From Bacteroidota bacterium (GTDB lineage: Bacteria > Bacteroidota > Bacteroidia > AKYH767-A > OLB10), in the NCBI GenBank assembly GCA_016722525.1, contig JADKJB010000004.1:1-64000 (forward strand): a stretch of 64,000 bases of DNA. The letters are read 5' to 3'. Each line of letters begins with the position of its first letter. Within the stretch, counting starts at the first letter, position 1. Below, piece after piece: positions 42,948-53,050 of the stretch. The translations under genes and the position numbers were made by a program. The notes beneath the pieces are model-generated. The model saw only the letters and a program-made list of their open reading frames with translations, ran no database searches and was not told the origin of the DNA.

Positions 42948-45375
42948 ATGTTTCCTATTGGCCATTTCAAAAATTTATTAATTCTCTTTTTTATTTTTTC
43001 ATTTAGTAATTCAGCATACGGACAATCCGGCAAAAAATTTACTATTAGTGGTTATGTAAAAGATGCTCAAACAGGTGAATATCTTATTGGTGCCAATGTA
43101 TATGTTAAAGAACTTTTAAAAGGCACTTCCACTAACCAATATGGGTTTTATTCTTTAACTTTCAATGAAGGAACTTATAGCCTGGTCATTTCTTTTCTCG
43201 GTTATAAAGAACAGACGAAGCAACTGGTCTTGGATAAGGATTTTAGAATTAATGCTGAACTCGAAGATGCTGCATTCACTGCTAAAGAAATAATTATTAC
43301 GGGCGAAAAGAAGGATGCAAATGTGCAGTCTACTCAAATGGGCAAATTCGATTTAGATGTTGAAAAAGTAAAATCTCTTCCTGCATTTATGGGTGAGGTG
43401 GATATTCTTAAATCTATTCAGTTGCTTCCTGGTATTCAATCTGCAGGAGAGGGAAATTCAGGATATTATGTAAGAGGAGGAGGGCCCGATCAAAATCTTA
43501 TTTTGCTCGATGAAGCGGTTGTTTACAATGCTTCACACTTGTTTGGTTTCTTTTCTGTTTTTAATGCCGATGCAGTTAAAAATGTAACTATCATAAAAGG
43601 TGGAATGCCTGCTCAGTATGGAGGGAGGCTGGCCTCTGTTTTGGACATCTCTATGAAGGAAGGTAACAGTAAAGAATATCATATGGAAGGAGGACTTGGA
43701 TTTATTGCATCCCGTTTTACCGTAGAAGGTCCAAAAAAAAGATACTGCCTCATTTATTATTTCCGGCAGACGAACATTTATCGATTTATTCCTGAGGGAG
43801 CCTTTCGTGAAAGAAGGTTCAAATGCCGAAGGAAACAGCTATTTTTTCTATGACCTGAACGCCAAAATTAATTACCGGATATCTGATAAAGACCGGTTGT
43901 TTATAAGTGGTTATTTTGGAAGAGATGTTTTTTCGTTTAAAAGTAGTGATACCGGTTTTAAAGTTAAAGTGCCATGGGGAAATGCTACCGCCTCCGCCAG
44001 GTGGAACCACCTTTTTAATGATAAACTATTTTTGAATACTACATTAGTTTTCTCCGATTATAATTTCTCTTTCGCTGCCGAACAGCAGCAATTTGAATTT
44101 AAATTGTTTTCAGGTATCAGAGACTGGAACGGTAAAATAGATTTCAACTATTTCCCTTCTATATTGCATAATGTGCGTTTCGGAATAAATTATACCCATC
44201 ACACTTTTACTCCTTCTAATGTCACTGCTCGTTCCGGTGAAACTGATTTCGATCTCGGTGACATAGTGAAACTCTATTCTCATGAAGGAGCAGCTTATGT
44301 AAACGATGATTGGGATATTAATGAAAAATTATCCGTGAGTGTTGGATTAAGATATACCTATTTCAATCAAGTAGGACCTTTTAAAAGATATGTACAAAAT
44401 CCGGATCTTGAAATTGTGGAGACAATCACCTACGATAGCAATGAGAGTGTTCAGCAATATAATAACATTGAGCCACGTTTTTCTTCTAAATACAGTCTCG
44501 GCAAGACCTCCTCTCTCAAAGCTTCCGTTACAAAAAATTACCAATACATTCACCTGGCTTCATTGTCATCTGCTTCATTACCCACCGACGTTTGGGTGCC
44601 TTCTTCCACTAATGTGAAACCACAGATCGGATGGCAATACGCACTTGGATATTTTAGGAATTTTAAAGATAATCTTTGGGAAACATCTATTGAAGTCTAT
44701 TATAAGGATATGAAAAATCAAGTTGAATACCGTGAAGGAGCTCAGCCGGATGATGACATAAAAAATAATCAGGACAACAATTTTGTTTATGGAAAAGGTT
44801 GGTCTTATGGTGCCGAATTTTTTGTGAAGAAAACAAAAGGCAGATGGAATGGATGGGTGGGCTATACATTGGCATGGACCTATCGCAATTTTCCGGATCT
44901 GAATCAAGGTAAAGATTTTCCTGCAAAATATGATCGCAGACATGATGTTTCAATTGTTTTAACCTATGAGTTAAATAAAAAATGGTCGTTCGGGGCAACC
45001 TGGATTTATGCAACAGGTAATTCACTCAATTTACCACAAAGCAGACTCTTTCTCTATGGTCCTGTTGATTTGGGTGGTCTCGTTGCTAATCCGGCTCCAC
45101 CCGGTCAAATTTATTATGAATACGGTGAGCGTAATTCTTACCGTCAGGAGGCCTATCACCGGTTGGATATTTCTGCAACACTCAAAGTGAAAAAGCGAAA
45201 ACGTTATGAAGCAAGTTGGAACTTCTCTGTTTTCAATGTTTACAATCGCTATAACCCTTACTTTATTTATTTTGATGATTCCATTGATGAAAGTACCGGA
45301 CAATTTAAGCTGCAGGCAAAACAAGTTTCGTTGTTTCCAATTATTCCATCAATAACTTACAATTTTAAATACTAA
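42948..45375 (+). CDS. TonB-dependent receptor with carboxypeptidase-regulatory-like domain
   Basis: About 809 residues in the outer membrane. A leader (LLILFFIFSFSNSAYG) is followed by a CarboxypepD_reg-like domain (about 30-110: ISGYVKDAQTGEYLIGANV), a plug domain (SGYYVRGGGPDQNLILLDEA, KGGMPAQYGGRLASVLDI) and a 22-strand barrel. An A-run near 43735 has lost a base, dividing the gene into 42948-43853 and 43807-45375; after correction the text reads IISGRRTFIDLF. The downstream DUF4249 lipoprotein is 8 bases away, as is usual in Bacteroidota for uptake pairs. Substrate unknown; not a clear SusC. Confidence 0.9.
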
Positions 45376-45383
45376 TACCAATA

Positions 45384-46256
45384 ATGAATTTCAATACCCA
45401 TATACTTCAAGCTGCAATTTTGATAATTGCTATTTCGCTGCTAAGTGCATGTGAGAGAGATATTACTGTTGATCTTCCTGTACCTGAAAAACAGCTGGTA
45501 ATTGAAGGTTATATTAATCCCGGATCACCTGCATACATTTTTATATCAAGTACTGATGCTTTTTTTGCTCCTTACGATCAGGCATCATTAATAAGTGCTG
45601 CGATTAAAGACGCTATAGTAACTATAACCGATGGTGTTAATACAGATACACTTGTTGCTCCACTTCCTGATGTGGGATATCTTTATATTTCTCCCTCATT
45701 GATCGGTGAAATAGGGAAAACCTATTTTCTTAAAGTAGAAACCTCTGATGGAAAAGTAGCTACATCAATTACGCATATTGAAAGTCCGGTTGGGTTAGAT
45801 AGTGTATGGTTTAAAATTCAACAAGGTAAGGATTCACTGGGCTGGACATGGGCGAGGTTGAATGATCCGGCAACTCCAGCAAATAGTTATAGATGGTTTG
45901 CAAAGCGTCTGGGTAAGGACGATGATTTTATTGCTCCTATTGGTTCTGTAATTGAAGATAAATTTTTTAATGGACTCAGTTTTGATTTTGCATATAACCG
46001 GGGAGCAGTACCCAACTCTACTGCAGCTGACGATAGTAATGAGGAACAAGGTTTTTTTAAAACCGGAGATACTATTGTAGTGAAATTCGCTTCTATAACT
46101 AAAGAAAGTTTTGATTTCTGGAGATCTGCAGAAACACAAGCATCCTCTAATGGAAATCCTTTTGGTTCTCCTGCTCCATTACAAAGTAATATCGAAGGTG
46201 GCATTGGTGTTTGGGAGGGCTTTTCCTTTACCCTTGATACCATTGTCGCTCAATGA
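45384..46256 (+). CDS. DUF4249 lipoprotein
   Basis: 290 residues. Leader LIIAISLLSACERD contains a lipobox with Cys23, so it should be outer-membrane anchored. The next segment VDLPVPEKQLVIEGYINPGS is the mark of the family, followed by beta-rich Ig-like domains. DUF4249 proteins accompany TonB receptors of the type just upstream and presumably help in capture of the ligand. The family is one of unknown biochemistry. Confidence 0.87.
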   Translation: MNFNTHILQAAILIIAISLLSACERDITVDLPVPEKQLVIEGYINPGSPAYIFISSTDAFFAPYDQASLISAAIKDAIVTITDGVNTDTLVAPLPDVGYLYISPSLIGEIGKTYFLKVETSDGKVATSITHIESPVGLDSVWFKIQQGKDSLGWTWARLNDPATPANSYRWFAKRLGKDDDFIAPIGSVIEDKFFNGLSFDFAYNRGAVPNSTAADDSNEEQGFFKTGDTIVVKFASITKESFDFWRSAETQASSNGNPFGSPAPLQSNIEGGIGVWEGFSFTLDTIVAQ

Positions 46257-46273
46257 TATTACAAAAATCAATC

Positions 46274-46301
46274 TTTGATTAAACAGAAAATACTAATTTT
46301 G
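46274..46301 (+). promoter_or_regulatory. Candidate promoter for trxB
   Basis: TTTG (46274-46277) and TAATTTTG (46294-46301) resemble Bacteroidota -33 and -7 elements at a short 16-base spacing; the start codon is at 46330. Confidence 0.35.
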
Positions 46302-46329
46302 TATTCTCCTCACAACTTCAATTACTACT

Positions 46330-47274
46330 ATGTCAGAAAAAACAGAACATCACAAATGTCTAATCATAGGTTCGGGACCTGCCGGATATACAGCTGCTAT
46401 TTATGCTGCACGTGCTGATATGAAACCTGTTATGATTCAGGGTATGCAGCCGGGAGGCCAATTAACTATTACTACAGAAGTTGAAAACTATCCCGGCTAC
46501 CCTAAAGGAACAATGGGTCCTGAAATGATGGAAGATTTTAAGGCACAAGCGGAACGATTTGGAACTGATATCAGATGGGGATTTGTATCCTCTGTGGACT
46601 TTTCAGGACCTGTTCATAAGGTGATTGTTGATGAAAAAACAGAAATGACAGCTGATACCATCATTATAGCAACCGGAGCTTCTGCCAAGTGGCTCGGATT
46701 GGAATCGGAACAAAAGTATAATGGTTTTGGTGTTTCTGCTTGTGCTGTTTGCGACGGTTTCTTTTTTAAAGGACAGGATGTTGCAATTGTTGGTGCAGGT
46801 GATACTGCCGCCGAAGAAGCAACTTATCTGGCCAAACTTTGTAAAAAAGTTTATATGATTGTTCGCCGTAATGAAATGCGGGCTTCAAAAGCAATGCAAC
46901 ATCGTGTCATGAATACGCCTAATATTGAAGTTATTTATAATTCCGAAACAAAAGAAATTGTTGGTGATAAAGCAGTTACCGGAGCACGAATTATTGATAG
47001 AAATTCAGGTGAAGAAAGGTTGCTGGCAGTAACAGGGTTTTTTGTTGCGATTGGTCATGAACCCAATACTCAAATTTTTAAAGATTGGCTCGATCTGGAT
47101 GAAACGGGATATATAAAAACGATTCCCGGAAGTACAAAAACTAATATCCCCGGTGTTTTTGCTTCAGGGGATGCTCAGGATCACATATACAGACAGGCTG
47201 TTACTGCTGCAGGTACCGGTTGTATGGCTGCAATTGATGCTGAAAGGTATTTGGCTGCCCAAGGTGTTCATTGA
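46330..47274 (+). CDS. trxB: Thioredoxin reductase
   Basis: 314 residues. NADPH- and FAD-dependent reduction of thioredoxin. FAD site GSGPAGYTAAIYAARA at the N-terminus, active-site pair C138-A-V-C141 in SACAVCDGFFF, NADPH site VGAGDTAAEEA and the end motif FASGDAQDHIYRQAVTAAG. Full length with no break. The ORF ends 6 bases before the convergent Smr gene. Confidence 0.96.
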   Translation: MSEKTEHHKCLIIGSGPAGYTAAIYAARADMKPVMIQGMQPGGQLTITTEVENYPGYPKGTMGPEMMEDFKAQAERFGTDIRWGFVSSVDFSGPVHKVIVDEKTEMTADTIIIATGASAKWLGLESEQKYNGFGVSACAVCDGFFFKGQDVAIVGAGDTAAEEATYLAKLCKKVYMIVRRNEMRASKAMQHRVMNTPNIEVIYNSETKEIVGDKAVTGARIIDRNSGEERLLAVTGFFVAIGHEPNTQIFKDWLDLDETGYIKTIPGSTKTNIPGVFASGDAQDHIYRQAVTAAGTGCMAAIDAERYLAAQGVH

Positions 47275-47280
47275 TACCCC

Positions 47281-48305
47281 TTATACAAAAATAACTTCTG
47301 TTGCCCCATGGCCGTATTTGGTTTGAGCAGCGTCACGGAAGGCAATTCCGGGATATTGCCTCAGCTCATCTCGAATAGCCTGTTTTAGCCTGCCATTTCC
47401 TACTCCATGAATAAATACTATTCGTTTAAAATGTTGCTTCATGGCTGCATTCATTTCTTTGTGAAAATGAGCTAACTGAATTTGAATCATATCAGCGTTC
47501 GATAATCCTGCTAAATCTTTCTTGAGTTCTTCTATATGAAGGTCCACTTCTTTTTCATTTATAAGTATTCCATGAGCCGCATAGTTCTCTTCTGACTTTT
47601 TATTAGCTACTGAAGTGATGTGTTTTTTACTGTCTGGTTTAGTATATTGATCAAACAAATCTTTTAAATCCACCTCTTCGGAAACAACTTCCGAGTATAG
47701 AGTACTAATTTTTGAAAATGAAATTGTACCTTTTAAGTTTTTATTTGAAAGTTGTAAATCAGGTAATAGCACACCCACCTCTTTTTTAAATGAGCCCGTA
47801 ACAGGTAATTCACTTTCACTGAAAAGCAAACATTGAATTTGAAACAAACTGATATCAACAAGATCCTCACGCTTAATTTCAAGTACCTGCGTACTTGCAC
47901 CATTTTCAAGTGAGCCGCTTAGGAGGCCTCTCCATTTTCTTTTTTCATTTGCGTAAATAGTAAATACAATTTTAAATCCTGAATTATTTATTAAATGATA
48001 TCGAATTTTTCCAGTTAATACTGCCCCTAAAGTAGAGGGTATTGCTGATAATACAATTGTTCCTGAAGCACATAATTGAATCAATTCAGCATCATCAAAG
48101 GAAGTGGGAGTTTCCTTCTGAACAACTGGGCTTGGTTCCTGTTTTACTTCTGCTTTTCCTGATTGAATCAACTCCTTTTCAAAAACTTCAATTTCAAAAC
48201 CATCTTCAATAGCAACCACTACTTTATTGCCTGCAATATTTTTACTACTGTTTCATTTTGTTTTTCATTGATGAAACTAACTTTATCACCCGCGCTGAAT
48301 TTCAT
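47281..48305 (-). CDS. DUF2027/Smr domain-containing protein
   Basis: About 341 residues. The reading from 48219 lacks the start; one A missing near 48240 hides an N-terminus that begins MKFSAGDKVSFINEKQNETV at 48305. The middle is the DUF2027 part, and the C-terminal about 80 residues are a Smr domain (EVDLHIEEL, IVFIHGVGNGRLKQAIRDEL, and the end KYGHGATEVIFV). Smr domains bind or nick branched DNA or RNA, as in MutS2. Substrate here unknown; likely cytoplasmic. Confidence 0.83.
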
Positions 48306-48411
48306 TTTACGTAATTTTTTTTTATAAAAAAACTGCTTCATCAAAATAGGTAATAGTTTTCAATAAACTCGAATAAGTTGTTGTTTCTTTTGAAATCAAC
48401 ATTTTTATATT

Positions 48412-49370
48412 TTAAAAATACAACCAATAGAATTTTGTTTTTCCGTTTCCATTGAACTCAACAGTAGGAGCAGGAAATTTCAAAAAACCAAAAACGCCAA
48501 AAATTGTTTTCAATGATCGGCTTCGTGTTTTTATTTTTGTCAGATCTATATCAGGAGCAATATAGAATTGTCTGTATCTTTTAAAATTGGTGGTGTTTCC
48601 TGATGCTTCAGAAATTACATTTTGACGAGCTCCTGTCATGCCTTCAGCCCCATAACCAACCGAAAAATTGAGCCATGAAGGGAATCGGGATTCGCTCTTT
48701 AAAAGGATTTAATATTGGCCGATAACCAATAGGTTTGTCCATTGTAATCTTTAAACAAGCTTTCGATAGAATTTTCACCCAACTGGTCAGGTCGGTAACT
48801 GGGATATTTCGTTTCATGATAAGAAAACTTCACTTTTATTCGCTGTTCATCCCAGGCGAGTTCCTGTGAAATAGCCATTAAAGTCCCTGTAGTGTTGGCG
48901 ATCATATCTCCAGATGAAAATCCCCATTGCTCTGAAAAACCATCCATAATTTCAATGGTTGTTAAAAAAATAAATCCAACTGAACCACCCAGACAAATAG
49001 CCTTCTTCCGTTCCATTCCCGTCCATTTAAATAAATCAATGCCCCACTTGCCAAGGTAATAGGCCGAGCCAAAATGTCCGGCTTTGTCGACTTGCAACCA
49101 TTCACCATTGTCATCAAAAAAATGAAAATTTCCCAGTGGATAATCTTTATACCACAAATTGTATAATCCTGCCACAGAAACAGCATAGGTGCTACCAATC
49201 CCAATCCCAACAATTTTCCCCCTTTGTGGAATATAAATGTTGGCGGGTTCAAGAAAATTTAATGTATCCTGGGCAACAATGTTATTGATTGAAAAAGTGA
49301 AAGCAATCATTACCACCAATTGTGCAATGCTCCTGCTTTTTTTTGAAGAATTTTTTGGGGGATGTTGCAA
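48412..49370 (-). CDS. DUF2279 family exported protein
   Basis: About 319 residues in pieces 48699-49370 and 48412-48639. A leader-like hydrophobic segment (IAQLVVMIAFTFSINNIVAQ) is followed by the family block FHFFDDNGEWLQVDKAGHF and LYNLWYKDYPLG. A T missing from a T-run near 48702 breaks it; corrected it reads SFLKSESRFPSWLNFSVGYG and continues to the end at 48412. Annotated in databases as a predicted periplasmic or outer-membrane protein; function unknown. Confidence 0.8.
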
Positions 49371-49380
49371 TTTTGTGTTT

Positions 49381-50787
49381 TCAGTTCAACAAAGTCTTTT
49401 TGCCTGCTTCAAGAATTTCAAATGCAGCTTCTTTTGTTGAGGATTCTGCATAAGTTCTGAGTACTGGTTCAGTTCCGCTCGCCCTTATCATCAGCCAATC
49501 ACCGTTTTCAAAAAAATACTTGTAACCATCCAGATCTTCCATTCTTGTTACTTTATATTTTCCGAACGAATGGTAGTTTCCGGATTTACATTTGGTCAAA
49601 ACTTTTTGTTTAACCTCTTCACTTATATGAAGGTCGGAGCGCTCAAACGCGAAGGGGCCAACAATTTTATAAACTTCTTCAATTAACTCTTGTAGCGATT
49701 TTCCTGATTTAGCCATGAATTCCCAAAGTACCAAACCAATCCAAATCCCATCTCTTTCGGGTATATGACCCTTGATTGCAATCCCTCCTGATTCCTCGCC
49801 TCCAACCATTACATCTTCCTTAATCATGATTTCAGCTATATACTTGAATCCAATTTTAACGGTCTCTAATTCGAGCCCGTAATGTTTGCACAAAACTGCG
49901 ACTTTAGGTGTGGTTGAAAATGCTGTACATACTTTTCCCGTCATCCCTTTGTACTTATGAAGGTAGTGAATGAGCAACAGTAATATGTGATGCGAATCAA
50001 CAAAGTTTCCCTCCGAATCGTAAAGCCCCACTCTGTCAGCATCGCCATCGGTAACTAAACCACAATCAATGTTGCCAGATAAACGAATGAGCTCGGAAAA
50101 TTCGAGGAGGTTTTTGTGAATAGGCTCCGGAGCCTGTCCCATAAATGACGGATTGTAATCGCAATGAAGAAATGTGATGTCGGGAAGTAGTCTGCGCATC
50201 ACATTTTGGCCTGCACCATACATGGCATCATAAGCAAAACGAAGTTCGGAGTTTCGCAATGCATTTAAATCAAGGGATTTTTCGACATGTTGGCAGTACA
50301 TGGTTTCTAAATCTGTGAACTCTAATTTCCCATTTATTTCAAAGTCCGATAAGTTAATGGTATCTATATCTATTCCTGAATTATCAGGAATCATATCTTC
50401 GATCTCTGTAACAAGTCCGGGTAAAAGTGGGCCACCATACCCACCTTTCAGTTTGAATCCATTGTATTCGGGTGGATTGTGGCTGGCTGTAATAATAATT
50501 CCTAAATCACAACCAAGTTGTATTGCTCCCATTGAAATCATAGGAGTAGAAACAAACCCTTTTGCTAACAGAACTTTAACTCCTTTTGAACACATTACTT
50601 TTGCAACTGTTTCAGTGAATAATTCACCCCCGAAACGACAATCGTGACCAAGCACTATTTTTGCATTTTTATTTTGCTTCAGCACCCAGTTTGCAGAAGC
50701 TTCGGCTACTCTGGCAACATTTGCGACGGTAAAATCCTTCGCAATAATGGCCCTCCATCCATCTGTTCCAAATTTGATCTTATTCAT
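49381..50787 (-). CDS. Phosphoglucomutase/phosphomannomutase family enzyme
   Basis: 468 residues of the alpha-D-phosphohexomutase superfamily. Start KIKFGTDGWRAIIAKDFT; catalytic phosphoserine Ser102 in IITASHNPPEYNG; metal loop DGDADR; sugar loop GGEESGGIAI; phosphate loop RASGTEPVLRTYAE. Interconverts hexose 1- and 6-phosphates; whether glucose, mannose or glucosamine is preferred cannot be read with certainty. Its stop is 10 bases from the DUF2279 start on the same strand. Confidence 0.93.
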   Translation of the reverse strand: MNKIKFGTDGWRAIIAKDFTVANVARVAEASANWVLKQNKNAKIVLGHDCRFGGELFTETVAKVMCSKGVKVLLAKGFVSTPMISMGAIQLGCDLGIIITASHNPPEYNGFKLKGGYGGPLLPGLVTEIEDMIPDNSGIDIDTINLSDFEINGKLEFTDLETMYCQHVEKSLDLNALRNSELRFAYDAMYGAGQNVMRRLLPDITFLHCDYNPSFMGQAPEPIHKNLLEFSELIRLSGNIDCGLVTDGDADRVGLYDSEGNFVDSHHILLLLIHYLHKYKGMTGKVCTAFSTTPKVAVLCKHYGLELETVKIGFKYIAEIMIKEDVMVGGEESGGIAIKGHIPERDGIWIGLVLWEFMAKSGKSLQELIEEVYKIVGPFAFERSDLHISEEVKQKVLTKCKSGNYHSFGKYKVTRMEDLDGYKYFFENGDWLMIRASGTEPVLRTYAESSTKEAAFEILEAGKKTLLN

Positions 50788-50829
50788 AGATCGGTGCTAT
50801 TTTAATTGAAATAATTAATAAATATTTAA

Positions 50830-51933
50830 TTAATAATTTATTACATAGTCAATTACCTTGTCCCATTCCGTTGCCATCAATGCTTTATAGTACAGGTAGG
50901 AATCCTGTCTTTTGATGGATTGGGAATTAATTTTTGTAATGATCATGTTAAATTTTTTATTTTTTAGAAAAGCAGGCATATCCATTTCATCAATCAGTAT
51001 CTCCATATCACCCATAGCTCGCTGACTCATTTCATTCATTGCGGAATCATTGATATAAATAGTCATTGATTTTGGCTCGTAGCTTAATACATCATTTACT
51101 TTTCGCCAAATTTCATTTACCTCAATTCTAGTAACTTTAATTTTGTTACGTTGAATATGTGAAATGATCCTGTCTCCACCCATGTTAAAAAAAATTTCCT
51201 GATTGTTGATAAAAAATTCTTCAATGGCTTTAATCAGTTTTTTACTGTTTTCAGATTTTTCATCAGTACCCTCTGAGTAAGTATCTATCAGGTAACTCAC
51301 ATATTTATCCGGTGGGTAGTACCCAAGCAGTGAAGTGTTATACTTTAAATTACCTACGTAATTTTTCTTTATTTCTTCTGATTCTCCTACCGATTTAACT
51401 TGCTTCCCAGCAAACTGAACAATATTGTATGCAAAATTTTTACTCAAAAGGTAAGTTGTATACGTGGAACTGAAAATTCCATTTGCGTTCGTATTAATTT
51501 TGTTTTTCATAAATATTTCATTCAGATCCTTAAAATCTACATAGCCAAATGAAACTTCTTCATCTGTTCCGTTTCTTTGTACAAATGAAAATCCGAGTGT
51601 TTTAGTAACAACTTCTTTTTTGGTGTTTTCCCATTTCTCATAAACAAAAATTGTTTCCTGAGAAAGAAAGGATACACCGGAATTTTTTTCTATTTCCTTT
51701 AAGGTACCGCCTGTTATTTGAATTTCTTTTTGTTGTGAATCCCAAAGTTTTACTCTGTTTTCAGTGATTTCCCGGTAAACAAGAGCGTTCACCTGATCTA
51801 CAAAATTACTTCCATAGGATTCCACCTGTTCCGATCTCCGGAGCATGAGCAAAACCGGAATTTCATCAGCAAAAACAAATGCCGGTGCAAATTCAAGAAT
51901 AAGTAGCAGAGATAAGATTTTAAGGCGCCGCAT
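50830..51933 (-). CDS. Exported protein of unknown function
   Basis: 367 residues, intact. The leader ILSLLLILEFAPAFVFA ends at about residue 22, so the mature protein is periplasmic or further out. The body has repeated alpha/beta segments (VDQVNALVYREITENRVKLW, YLLSKNFAYNIVQFAGKQV) and a long helix region, with EIWRKVNDVLSYEPKSM near residue 280. I do not recognise the family. The W-R-x-V and E-x-W-R text recalls GldN-like gliding/T9SS proteins, but the match is too weak to name it. It lies between a phosphohexomutase and mltG on the same strand. Confidence 0.6.
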   Translation of the reverse strand: MRRLKILSLLLILEFAPAFVFADEIPVLLMLRRSEQVESYGSNFVDQVNALVYREITENRVKLWDSQQKEIQITGGTLKEIEKNSGVSFLSQETIFVYEKWENTKKEVVTKTLGFSFVQRNGTDEEVSFGYVDFKDLNEIFMKNKINTNANGIFSSTYTTYLLSKNFAYNIVQFAGKQVKSVGESEEIKKNYVGNLKYNTSLLGYYPPDKYVSYLIDTYSEGTDEKSENSKKLIKAIEEFFINNQEIFFNMGGDRIISHIQRNKIKVTRIEVNEIWRKVNDVLSYEPKSMTIYINDSAMNEMSQRAMGDMEILIDEMDMPAFLKNKKFNMIITKINSQSIKRQDSYLYYKALMATEWDKVIDYVINY

Positions 51934-51989
51934 TAGTTCTCAATTTCTTTATTATGGGGTAAAATTAATGAATTTGAATGAAATTCAAC

Positions 51990-53047
51990 TTATGATCTGA
52001 TCTTCCGCCGATTAAGTTCATTTTGAAACCTCCTGGCATTTAATAAGTGATCGCTATATGTTTTGGCAAAACTGTGGTAGCCTGAAAAATCTTCCTTAGC
52101 ACAAAAAAACATGTATTCATGCCTTGAATAATTTAACACCGCCTCAATGGAACTAATAGCTGGGATGCAAATTGGACCGGGAGGCAATCCGGTATATAAA
52201 TAGGTATTATAGGGGGAATCTACTTCTTTGTGAATATTTAAAACTCGCTGAATCGTAAAGTCTCCAACTGCAAATACCAGTGTAGGATCAGCTTCTAACT
52301 TCCAGCCTTTATGGAATCTGTTTAAATAAACACCGGCGATTATCGGTTTTCATCGTTTTTTCTTGTCTCCTGCTCAACAATTGAGGCAAGAATGCTGATC
52401 TGACTTTGTGTCAATTGAATAGCTTTGGCTTGAGCCTTTCTTTTTGCATTCCAAAATATCTTGTATTCGCTTGCCATTCTTTCAATAAACTTTTTGGCGC
52501 TGCTGTTCCAATAAAATTCATAGGTGTTTGGAATAAACATGGCTATACAATTGGTGTCATTGAAACCAAATTTTGACATATAGCTGTTATTTCCTAAAAG
52601 CTCCATTATGGAGGCTGAATCAGCTTCTAATTGGTTGCTGACCACGGAGGCCAGCTGCTCTTTAGTTCTAACGTTAGTGAAAACAACTTTTACAGGTACT
52701 TGCTTTCCGCTTCTCAGCAATGCAATAAGTTCCCTGTTGCTCATGTTTTTCCTGATCAGGTACTTTCCCGCTTTAACCTGGTTCGTGTACTTCATTTGTT
52801 CAGATACCCATTCAAAGGATGCCTGGTTTTGGAGCAGCTGCTGATTACTTAATATTTCTACAACATCTTTAAACGTTGCACCTGTAGGAATATAAATGAA
52901 TTGTTCTTTTTTATCTGTAAGTTGGACATTTGGAAAAAAAACTTTTTTGTAAAATCCATATCCAATTAGTAAAACAGAAAATATAGTCACCAAAATAAGT
53001 GAAATGATAATTTTTTTTCCTTTCGATATTTTTTTTTGTTTGGCCAT
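51990..53047 (-). CDS. mltG: Endolytic transglycosylase MltG
   Basis: About 352 residues, in pieces 52340-53047 and 51990-52187 joined by a frame that has lost an A near 52341. One transmembrane helix (IIISLILVTIFSVLLIGYGF) anchors it in the inner membrane. The YceG domain contains the catalytic Glu in SILASIVEQETRKNDE, and after correction AGVYLNRFHKGWKLEADPT, then TGLPPGPICIPAISSIEAVL. MltG cuts nascent glycan strands and limits their length. It starts 3 bases after the cytochrome gene, implying one transcript. Confidence 0.9.
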
Positions 53048-53050
53048 GAA

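Noticed and set aside
44347..45324. Several minus-strand frames of 60-120 codons within the TonB receptor
   Set aside because: Antisense shadows without family motifs; the plus frame is the conserved one.
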